A stretch of DNA of 64,000 bases, from the NCBI GenBank assembly GCA_945882415.1, contig CAMCWC010000005.1, forward strand, positions 62,001 to 126,000, given 5' to 3'. A program made the position numbers and the translations under genes. Source of the stretch: Chthonomonas calidirosea (lineage in GTDB: Bacteria > Armatimonadota > Fimbriimonadia > Fimbriimonadales > Fimbriimonadaceae). The notes beneath the pieces are model-generated. The model had not been told where the DNA came from. It saw only the letters and a program-made list of their open reading frames with translations, and searched no databases. Numbering within the stretch: the first letter of the stretch is position 1; the number at the start of each line of letters is the position of its first letter. This document shows, in pieces, positions 55,981 to 62,335 of the stretch.

Positions 55981-56375
55981 GCCGAATCGGGTCCGGGCTG
56001 TAACATCAGCTTCGGACCCGGTTCACTTTCGAGAGCTTCAGAAGTATTTTCAAGCTGGAGCTCTCGATTAAGCCGAATGCGATCGGCTGTAACATCAGGA
56101 TCCCACTCAAGCTCAACAACGTGGTTCGCGACCACGAGCTTCACCATCTCACGAGCTTCAGCCGTAAGGCTCCATCGGATCCATCTGCCGTCCATCTCGC
56201 TGCTGACAACATTGCAGCTGTGCATTTTAACGAGTCTGGTGTCGATTACTCGTCGACTTAGATTAGTCGCTCGCTCAAGTTGATTGATTTTGAGGTCAGA
56301 TTCGAGAAGGAGTAGAACGATTCGAACTGATTTTGGGTCAGAGAGGCACTGACAGACCTGGATAAATGATTCCAT
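55977..56375 (-). CDS. ArsR-like winged-helix regulator
   Basis: 132 aa. Residues 1-75 look like an ArsR/SmtB winged helix: [74 protein letters not shown]. The Cys pair CQC could sense metal or redox. The acidic C-terminal third is not conserved. It is encoded between the two prepilin genes, convergent with the first (4-base overlap) and divergent from the second, so it is a candidate regulator of them. Its 3' end contains a short DNA duplication. Confidence 0.7.
   Translation of the reverse strand: MESFIQVCQCLSDPKSVRIVLLLLESDLKINQLERATNLSRRVIDTRLVKMHSCNVVSSEMDGRWIRWSLTAEAREMVKLVVANHVVELEWDPDVTADRIRLNRELQLENTSEALESEPGPKLMLQPGPDSA
55978..56098. repeat. Imperfect 30-base direct repeat at the 3' end of the ArsR-like gene
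   Basis: TAAGCCGAAT..GGCTGTAACATCAG occurs at 55978-56009 and again at 56069-56098: 10 and 14 identical bases flank a 6-8 base variable centre. The copies are 91 bases apart and are read in different frames of the regulator gene (DVTADRIRL versus MLQPGPDSA). The first copy contains the stop codons of both convergent genes. Confidence 0.65.
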
Positions 56376-56453
56376 TCCTTGGACATTTAGGGTGGCAGAA
56401 TGAGGGGACCCAGCGTATGGATTTTCAACCGAAAGCTGAGCGACCCGGAAACC

Positions 56454-56492
56454 TTAATCCTGAGTTCTGTAAATGTTAACAGTCATTTAACA
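56454..56492 (+). promoter_or_regulatory. TTAACA-type direct repeats with 11-bp period, prepilin gene 2
   Basis: TTAACA at 56476 and 56487 are perfect copies separated by 5 bases. In register at 11-bp steps upstream lie TTCTGT (56465) and TTAATC (56454), weaker copies. This repeats the arrangement in front of the first prepilin gene. The array also lies between this gene and the divergent ArsR-like gene, 39 bases before the prepilin ATG. Confidence 0.6.
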
Positions 56493-56531
56493 TTACGCTC
56501 GGAATCCTTGTGTTGCGTGAGGAACGCAACC

Positions 56532-57542
56532 ATGAAAAAGGCATTTACTCTGATTGAACTCTTGGTGGTCATCGCGATCATCGCAATTCTCGCCGCGATC
56601 CTATTCCCTGTCTTCGCACAGGCTAAGGCTGCTGCAAAGAAGACGCAGGACCTTTCGAACATCAAGCAGACTGCGCTCGGCATTCTTCTTTACTCGGGCG
56701 ATTCTGACGACGTTCTTCCATCGGCTTACTTCCACCGCGCATTCAGCCCAGCTCTTGGCGGCACCGCTGGCGGTTACGAGCACTGGTCCGGCGTTTGCCA
56801 GCCATACATCAAGAACGTTGACATGTTTGTGAGCCCAGGAGACACCCTCCGCGGTCACGGTCCAACGTGCTTCGCTTCGGCTAACAACAACAGCGGAAAG
56901 GGCTTCCCATCCGGACAGCAGGCTGACCGATGTGCAGTCAGCGGCAACACCCCTCCAGGAACGCCTTCGCTCGGTGGCTTCATCATCGACAACCAGGTTC
57001 CACGACTTTCGTACACCGTTAACAGTGCGGTTATGCCACGAGCTCGAAACATCAACGACCTCAACGCAGGCGTTAAGGTTATCAGCCAGACCGTTCTTCC
57101 AGCGGTTTCCAGCACGATCATGATCGCTGGTCTCACCGACAACCTCGAGTGCTTGAACGGCCAGTCGCTTGGAACCGGTATCCGAAACTCTTCGCACCGA
57201 TCCACCAACGCCGTTACCCGAGACGCTGCTAACACCCAGCAGTACCTTGGTGAGAACACCGACGCTGCAACTGCCGTGCTTTACGCGCTGAACTTCGGCC
57301 AGATCCGAAACGTCTTCGCGAACTGCAAGAGCAACCCAGCGGGCACCTACCCACTCATCTCGTACCACTCGGCATTCCGATGGAACGAAGGCGACAACTA
57401 CGGCATGGCCGACGGATCTGCGAAGTACTCCAAGTTCAACGCAACCCTCGCACCAAACCGATACATGTGGGGCGCTCAGATGTACACGGTTAACAACCAG
57501 AACATCCTCGACCCAATCTCGGGTCTCCCAGTTCAGCTCTAA
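56532..57542 (+). CDS. Prepilin-type protein, DUF1559-like, gene 2
   Basis: 336 aa paralogue of the gene at 54949. The first 45 residues are nearly identical ([29 protein letters not shown]). The head shares [47 protein letters not shown] and the C-terminal EGDNYGMADGSAKYSKFN. ATG 56532 follows GAGGAA at 7 bases; the longer upstream frame is not coding. Codon use is strongly biased (TTC, AAC, GTT, CGA), as in highly expressed genes, suggesting an abundant structural pilin. Confidence 0.9.
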   Translation: MKKAFTLIELLVVIAIIAILAAILFPVFAQAKAAAKKTQDLSNIKQTALGILLYSGDSDDVLPSAYFHRAFSPALGGTAGGYEHWSGVCQPYIKNVDMFVSPGDTLRGHGPTCFASANNNSGKGFPSGQQADRCAVSGNTPPGTPSLGGFIIDNQVPRLSYTVNSAVMPRARNINDLNAGVKVISQTVLPAVSSTIMIAGLTDNLECLNGQSLGTGIRNSSHRSTNAVTRDAANTQQYLGENTDAATAVLYALNFGQIRNVFANCKSNPAGTYPLISYHSAFRWNEGDNYGMADGSAKYSKFNATLAPNRYMWGAQMYTVNNQNILDPISGLPVQL

Positions 57543-57551
57543 AGGCTGATC

Positions 57552-57582
57552 GGCCCTCCGCAAAAGCGGAGGGCCTTTTTGT
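57552..57582 (+). terminator. Intrinsic terminator of prepilin gene 2
   Basis: Ten-base perfect GC-rich stem GGCCCTCCGC/GCGGAGGGCC, loop AAAA, then TTTTTGT. It ends only 2 bases before the start codon of the next gene. Confidence 0.92.
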
Positions 57583-57584
57583 AT

Positions 57585-57881
57585 ATGAACAAGATCCTCT
57601 TCTTTGTCGCCCTCGCTTCCATCCTTTTGGTTGGATGTGAACCCAATAACGACCAAAACACCAAGGTTGACTCGACCGCGAAGATCGAAAAGACCAGCGA
57701 CGACCCAGCAAAGCAGGCGCTGCTTCCTGCGATGACCGCAACCGCTAAGAAACAAGCCGGTTGGGCTGCCGTACCGGAGGCCGAGAAGGCTCCGTTTTTG
57801 CAGTATCACAACAACGACGCCGCACAAGCCGAGAAGCACTACAAAACGCTTGCCGAGATGGCTGCCGCTGGCGAACTCTGA
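57585..57881 (+). CDS. Small putative lipoprotein
   Basis: 98 aa. The signal sequence ends in ILLVGC (Cys 18), so it is lipid anchored. The mature part is polar (DQNTKVDSTAKIEKTSDD), followed by a helical segment with AAVPEAEKAPFLQYHNNDAAQAEKHYKTLAEMAAAGEL. Family unknown. No separate promoter fits between the preceding terminator and the ATG, so expression may depend on read-through or on a promoter inside the prepilin gene. Confidence 0.7.
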   Translation: MNKILFFVALASILLVGCEPNNDQNTKVDSTAKIEKTSDDPAKQALLPAMTATAKKQAGWAAVPEAEKAPFLQYHNNDAAQAEKHYKTLAEMAAAGEL

Positions 57882-57891
57882 GATTCCAGTT

Positions 57892-57923
57892 GCCCGAAGC
57901 TATTCGATAGCTTCGGGCTTTTT
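57892..57923 (+). terminator. Intrinsic terminator of the small lipoprotein gene
   Basis: 12-bp perfect stem GCCCGAAGCTAT/ATAGCTTCGGGC with a TCG loop and TTTTTATT. It overlaps the last codons of the convergent aquaporin gene, so the same bases encode KPEAIE on the other strand. Confidence 0.88.
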
Positions 57924-58583
57924 ATTGGCGTCTTCCTTTAAGAACCAGGAATAAACCACAGATGCCAAGATGGCCCCGGCAACCGGACCACCAACAAACA
58001 GCGTTAACGCGCTGAAATCTCCGGTAACCACCGCCGGTCCAAACCAGCGGGCAGGATTCATCGCACCGCTGCTGATCGGTCCCACGGCAAGGATGCCAAC
58101 GGCCACAAATAGTCCGATGTACAAGGCACCAAACTTCGGCTGTCGCTGATCTACGGCTGTGCCATAGATGACCCACATCAGCATGAAGGTCGCAATGATC
58201 TCCGCGACAAATGCGGCTCCCACGGTGGATCCAAGCTCTACCGCCGAAAGCCCTTTTGCGGCCACGTTCGGGTCGTTCGTGAACGAAGAACTCGCAAAGA
58301 ACGAACCGGCGACCGCACCAGCAAGTTGAGCGCCAATGTACGTCGATGCCCGAAGGTGATCCATCTTGCGGACAACCCAAAAACCGATTGTGACCGCCGG
58401 ATTAAAGTGTCCACCACTGATCGGTCCCGCCGCCGTGGCGAAGCAAGCCACCACCAGCCCGTTTGCGAGGGCAATGCCGAGCAAACCTCCCGGTACTTCG
58501 CCGAGATTGGCCTTCACGGCTAACGCAACGAAACAAATCGCGAACGTCCCTACGAATTCAGATACAAGCGCCTTCGCTAACAT
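57900..58583 (-). CDS. Aquaporin (MIP family)
   Basis: 227-aa membrane channel with six helices and both half-helix motifs: GGHFNPAVTIGFW and SGAMNPARWFGPAV (NPA boxes). The Arg after the second NPA is the selectivity-filter Arg. Length and motifs fit AqpZ-like water channels more than glycerol facilitators, since the second NPA is followed by R-W rather than RD. ATG 58583 follows GGGGA; TTG 58601 is rejected. Confidence 0.92.
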   Translation of the reverse strand: MLAKALVSEFVGTFAICFVALAVKANLGEVPGGLLGIALANGLVVACFATAAGPISGGHFNPAVTIGFWVVRKMDHLRASTYIGAQLAGAVAGSFFASSSFTNDPNVAAKGLSAVELGSTVGAAFVAEIIATFMLMWVIYGTAVDQRQPKFGALYIGLFVAVGILAVGPISSGAMNPARWFGPAVVTGDFSALTLFVGGPVAGAILASVVYSWFLKEDANKKPEAIE

Positions 58584-58631
58584 GTTTCCCCGGAAGTTCA
58601 AGACACTCTCTACCGGGGAGAAGGTGCAAGA

Positions 58632-59633
58632 TTATCGAGTTCGTGCGTTCGGCCCGAAGTTTGCGTTGTAGTAGGCGACAGAGTGCGACGCCGGCGCAAA
58701 GATGCTGTCGATCTTTTTCAGCGTCTCGTCGCTCAGTTTGATTTCAAGGGCAGCAGCCGATTCCTTCAGTTGGGCTTCGCTTCTTGCTCCGATGATTGGG
58801 CTGGTGATTCCTGGCTGGTTCGCGACCCAGGCCAGCGCCAGGCTGGCCATGCTCATTTCGAGTTCCGTCGCCACGGTTTGGAACTCGCGAAGCTTGTCCA
58901 TCGGCAGCTGCGCCAGCCGTCCGCCCGGATCACTCTTGGCGTAGCGTCCCTCATCCGGCTTTGCATCGAGGTACTTGCCGCTTAACATTCCACCCGCCAA
59001 AGGTGACCAAGGGATGACAGCGTAATCGTACGTTCGGAGGAAGGGAAGAAGCTCACGCTCGATGCGTCGATCGAGGAGGTTGTAGGGCGGTTGCTCGGTG
59101 ACGAATCCAGCCGCGCCAAGCTCCTTGGCTACGTAGTGCGCCTCGCAGACTTGCCATGCGGCAAACGTTGAGCAACCCGCATAAAGGATCTTTCCGGCGC
59201 GACGCAGATCATCCAGTGCCCGGAGAGTTTCGTCAATGGGAACGCTCGGCTGGGGCCGGTGAATTTGGTAAAGGTCGATGTAGTCCGTGCCCAGTCGCTT
59301 CAATGACGCTTCGCATGCGAGGATGATATGCCGATACGAGTTGCCCGAAGCGTTCACGTCGGAATCGGACATTTTGCCGTGGCATTTTGTCGCGAGCACG
59401 ACTTCGGCGCGCTTGCCTTGGAGTGCTTTGCCAAGGATGGTTTCGCTGACGCCGCGGGCGTACACGTCGGCGGTATCGAAGAAGTTAATCCCCAGATCGA
59501 GGGCAGCGTTCGTGATCTGGATCGACGCCTCCTCGGAACTGCCCCAATCTTCCGGGTCCCAACCGAACGTCATGGTGCCGAAACAGGCAACGGAAACTTG
59601 GACGCCAGTGCGGCCGAGGGATCGATATTCCAT
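58632..59633 (-). CDS. Aldo/keto reductase
   Basis: 333-aa NADPH-dependent oxidoreductase of the AKR superfamily. Start MEYRSLGRTGVQVSVACFGTMTFG; the catalytic tetrad is visible as Asp and Tyr in NFFDTADVYARGVSE, Lys in VLATKCHG and His in DLYQIHRPQ. The cofactor-binding end reads ITSPIIGARSEAQLKESAAAL. Closest in form to the YajO/Tas/IolS group. Substrate unknown. Confidence 0.92.
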   Translation of the reverse strand: MEYRSLGRTGVQVSVACFGTMTFGWDPEDWGSSEEASIQITNAALDLGINFFDTADVYARGVSETILGKALQGKRAEVVLATKCHGKMSDSDVNASGNSYRHIILACEASLKRLGTDYIDLYQIHRPQPSVPIDETLRALDDLRRAGKILYAGCSTFAAWQVCEAHYVAKELGAAGFVTEQPPYNLLDRRIERELLPFLRTYDYAVIPWSPLAGGMLSGKYLDAKPDEGRYAKSDPGGRLAQLPMDKLREFQTVATELEMSMASLALAWVANQPGITSPIIGARSEAQLKESAAALEIKLSDETLKKIDSIFAPASHSVAYYNANFGPNARTR

Positions 59634-59658
59634 TTGCCGGTGTTACCCGGAACGGCGC

Positions 59659-60264
59659 TTAACGCCGCGAAGATGATCTCTTTCGCTTCGACGAAGTTCT
59701 TCTTACCGTTGGCTTTCGCGTGGTCGGCTTCTTTGTGGTCACTTTCTTCGGCGCGACCTTGGGGGCGGGAGCCGGCTTCGGCGTTGGTGGCTTCGCCTTC
59801 ATCTGTTCCGCGGCCTCGCGAAGTCGCGTGAATTCGTCGTCGGACAGCTTAGGCAGAATCGCGTTGAGATTTGGGGACTTTGGTGCCGGTGCGGCCGTGC
59901 GAACAAGGTCAGTGCCGGGTAGTCGCAAGATGTAAATTCCGGCTTGATAGATCCAAGTGCCGTTCATCGCGGTCGAAACGCAAACCATGATGTCGCGGAG
60001 AGGCTTATCTTGGATGTTCAGACGAAGCCGGAACGTATCGAGGTCCGTTCGTGCCGGAACAACAAAGTTAACGCTAAACGACTTCAGGAAGTCGAGAATT
60101 TCGGTAACGGAATAGTTTCCGGCCAGCGAGACGGTACGCCGCACTACGGGGTCATCGTATTGGTTCAGCGTTTCGGTCGGGGTTGAACCTTGTGGAACCG
60201 CCGTTTGGCCGCTTGCTGCCGAGAACAAGGCAATCCATCCGAGCAGAGGCATCCATTTCCGCAC
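59659..60264 (-). CDS. Secreted STN-like domain protein with basic tail
   Basis: 201 aa. Signal peptide (MPLLGWIALFSAASGQ). Residues 35-118 resemble the STN (secretin/TonB short N-terminal) module: VRRTVSLAGNYSVTEILDFLKSFSVNFVVPARTDLDTFRLRLNIQDKPLRDIMVCVSTAMNGTW. A Pro/Lys-rich linker leads to a very basic C-terminus (TTKKPTTRKPTVRR, SSKRKRSSSRR), which could bind cell-wall or nucleic-acid polyanions. A role near a secretin-type pilus or secretion pore is conceivable but unproven. Confidence 0.68.
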   Translation of the reverse strand: MRKWMPLLGWIALFSAASGQTAVPQGSTPTETLNQYDDPVVRRTVSLAGNYSVTEILDFLKSFSVNFVVPARTDLDTFRLRLNIQDKPLRDIMVCVSTAMNGTWIYQAGIYILRLPGTDLVRTAAPAPKSPNLNAILPKLSDDEFTRLREAAEQMKAKPPTPKPAPAPKVAPKKVTTKKPTTRKPTVRRTSSKRKRSSSRR

Positions 60265-60321
60265 CCAGTCAGTAAAACTGCGAGGGAACGCCGTGAGAAT
60301 ATCGACGGGTACCCTGCCAGC

Positions 60322-60996
60322 ATGTTAGCGACGGTTGCGGCAATTGCGATGATGAGCGCAGAGAAGATGGTAGTGAAGGACATTAAGGTGGGCAGCGGCC
60401 AAGCGGCTCAGGCGCTGGACTTTGTGGTGGTGGATTACACCGGCACCCTCACAAACGGCAAGAAGTTTGATTCCAGCATCGGCCGTGCACCGTTCCGGTT
60501 CCGCCTCGGAGTCGGTCAGGTTATCGAGGGCTGGGATAAGGGAGTGGCCGGTATGAAAGTTGGCGGCAAGAGAAGCCTTCGTATTCCGCCGGAGATGGGC
60601 TATCGTGACCAAGCTCAGGGCGACATTCCGGCGAATTCAACTTTGCTGTTTGATGTGACGCTGAAAGCGATCGAGCGAGCAACGTTCAAGGTTACAAAGA
60701 AGGGATCTGGTCCAGCAGCCGTCGTCGGCTCGGATGTCAAGATTCACTATAAGGGCACGCTTAAGGGTGGCAAGCAGTTTGATTCAAGCTACACTCGCGG
60801 CGAGCCGATAGCCGTGAAACTTGGCGCGCAGCAAGTCATTCCTGGATTCGAGCAAGGAATTCTCGGCATGCGCAAGGGCGAAAAGCGCACGGTCACAATC
60901 CCACCAACTTTGGGTTATGGTTCGCAGGGTGCCGGCGGGGTCATTCCACCGGACGCGACTCTCGTCTTCGAACTCGAAGCCGTCGAGATCAAGTAG
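60322..60996 (+). CDS. Tandem FKBP-type peptidyl-prolyl isomerase
   Basis: 224 aa with two complete FKBP domains and almost nothing else. Domain 1 (about 15-115) has VVVDYTGTL, GKKFDSS, GQVIEGWDKGVAGMKVGGKR and IPPEMGYRDQ; domain 2 (about 118-224) has VKIHYKGTLKGGKQFDSS, QQVIPGFEQGILGMRKGEKR and IPPTLGYGSQGAGGVIPPDATL. The active-site Trp of domain 1 is Phe in domain 2, a common variant. The N-terminus is weakly hydrophobic, so localisation is uncertain. ATG 60322 begins just before the first domain. Confidence 0.92.
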   Translation: MLATVAAIAMMSAEKMVVKDIKVGSGQAAQALDFVVVDYTGTLTNGKKFDSSIGRAPFRFRLGVGQVIEGWDKGVAGMKVGGKRSLRIPPEMGYRDQAQGDIPANSTLLFDVTLKAIERATFKVTKKGSGPAAVVGSDVKIHYKGTLKGGKQFDSSYTRGEPIAVKLGAQQVIPGFEQGILGMRKGEKRTVTIPPTLGYGSQGAGGVIPPDATLVFELEAVEIK

Positions 60997-61003
60997 GCGT
61001 AAA

Positions 61004-61037
61004 AAAGCCCTCGATGAGGTAACTCATCGAGGGCTTT
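61004..61037. terminator. Bidirectional terminator between fkbp and rpsT
   Basis: 15-bp perfect stem (61004-61018 with 61023-61037), loop GTAA. On the minus strand it is followed by a run of six T, including the last three bases of the stem, so it mainly ends rpsT; on the plus strand the T-tract is short (CTTTAGAAA). Confidence 0.85.
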
Positions 61038-61048
61038 AGAAACTGAAT

Positions 61049-61333
61049 TTAGGCCGCGAGCTTTGCTTTGGCAGCGTTTGCAGCCTTTGCAATTCGGCTC
61101 TTTCTTCGTGCCGCCTGGTTCTTGTGGATCGTTCCGTTCTGAGCAGCCTTGTCCAGTGCCTTCACCGCGAGGGTAAGGGCGCTCTGAATCGCGTCAGCAT
61201 CCGGAGCGGCAACTGCGGCCGCGACCTTAACTTTCTTGATGTAGGTCTTGAGCGCGCTCTTGACCGACTTGTTGACGAGCGACTTTCGTCGGCTTCGTCG
61301 CATATCCTTCTTGCTTGACTTCAGGTTTGCCAT
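61049..61333 (-). CDS. rpsT: 30S ribosomal protein S20
   Basis: 94 aa, primary 16S rRNA-binding helical protein of the small subunit. MANLKSSKKDMRRSRRKSLVNKSVKSALKTYIKKV and the late TIHKNQAARRKSRIAKAAN are the S20 pattern. Six of its seven arginine codons are CGA, an unusual choice for a highly expressed bacterial gene. No strong ribosome site precedes ATG 61333. Confidence 0.97.
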   Translation of the reverse strand: MANLKSSKKDMRRSRRKSLVNKSVKSALKTYIKKVKVAAAVAAPDADAIQSALTLAVKALDKAAQNGTIHKNQAARRKSRIAKAANAAKAKLAA

Positions 61334-61457
61334 AACGTCGTGAACCAGAAAGGATACCCCAAGCGCATCGAAAAAACCCTCACTCCGACTAGATGTTGAA
61401 AAAGATCAAAAACAAGGCACGAAAGTAAAAAAGTGCGCACAAAAGAGCAATTAAGGT

Positions 61458-61463
61458 TATAAT
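61458..61463 (+). promoter_or_regulatory. Possible -10 box before the DUF4394 gene
   Basis: A perfect TATAAT lies 28 bases before the ATG, in the 158-base AT-rich gap between rpsT and the DUF4394 gene. No good -35 hexamer is found at 17 bases, so the assignment is weak. Confidence 0.35.
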
Positions 61464-61491
61464 CAAAAAGCCCAGCTTGCTGGAGTTTCTT

Positions 61492-62277
61492 ATGAAAACA
61501 AATCGGATCCTTGCTTTCGTTGTTCTTGGAGCTGCTGTTGCAAGCGCTCACGCCGTTCGTTCCTACGCGGTCACGGAATCTGGAAACTTTGTTTCCTTTG
61601 AGCACACGTCACCTCAATCGCCTTACTACACCTTGGCGATTACCGGTCTTGCTCCGAATGAAAAGATCGTTGGAATCGATTCGCGACCGGCCACCGGCAT
61701 GGTCTACGGCGTCGGTAGCTTCGGCAACCTGTACACCATCAACCCGCTCACCGCAAACGCAACCCCGGCTTCCCTGATCTCGACGATGCTGAACGGCTCC
61801 AAGTTCGGAGTTGACTTCAATCCGGTCCCAGACCGACTTCGGATCACCAGCACGCAGAACCAGAACCTGCGCGTAAACGTTGAAACCGGCGTTGCCCTCA
61901 TCGACGGAACCCTTTCCTTCGGTACCGCAACCGCGCCGAACATCGTCGCTTCGGCCTACACCAATAGCTTCGCTGGTGCAACTTCGACCGCTCTCTATAA
62001 CATCGATTCCGAACTCGATGCCCTCGTTCTCCAGAGTCCACCCAATGATGGCACCCTGACCGTGGTTGCAAACCTTGGCGTCGACCTGGACGACAGAACG
62101 AGCTTTGATATCTACAGCCGAAGCGGCAAGAACCGCGGCTTCATCGTTGTGAACCTTCCGGGCTCAAGCTCAAGCACGATCCACCAGATCGACCTGGCAA
62201 CTGGGGCGCTCACCCTTTACGGCGCTTTCCGAGGCTCCGATCGAGTGATCGCTTTCTGCTTCGACACTCGAGACTAA
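61492..62277 (+). CDS. Secreted DUF4394 domain protein
   Basis: 261 aa with signal peptide (MKTNRILAFVVLGAAVASAHA). The remainder is one DUF4394 beta-propeller-like domain: VGIDSRPATGMVYGVGSFGNLYTINPLTANATP, then SKFGVDFNPVPDRLRITSTQNQNLRVNVETG. Function of the family is unknown. TGGAG lies 7 bases upstream of ATG 61492, and a clear terminator follows the stop. Confidence 0.88.
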   Translation: MKTNRILAFVVLGAAVASAHAVRSYAVTESGNFVSFEHTSPQSPYYTLAITGLAPNEKIVGIDSRPATGMVYGVGSFGNLYTINPLTANATPASLISTMLNGSKFGVDFNPVPDRLRITSTQNQNLRVNVETGVALIDGTLSFGTATAPNIVASAYTNSFAGATSTALYNIDSELDALVLQSPPNDGTLTVVANLGVDLDDRTSFDIYSRSGKNRGFIVVNLPGSSSSTIHQIDLATGALTLYGAFRGSDRVIAFCFDTRD

Positions 62278-62304
62278 TCACCTGTGTTAGGGCCATTGCC
62301 CGTT

Positions 62305-62335
62305 TGCCCTCGGTCTTTGACCGAGGGCATTTTTT
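62305..62335 (+). terminator. Intrinsic terminator of the DUF4394 gene
   Basis: Stem TGCCCTCGGTC/GACCGAGGGCA with loop TTT, followed by TTTTTT. Perfect 11-bp pairing. Lies at the 3' end of the convergent metH-like gene. Confidence 0.9.
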
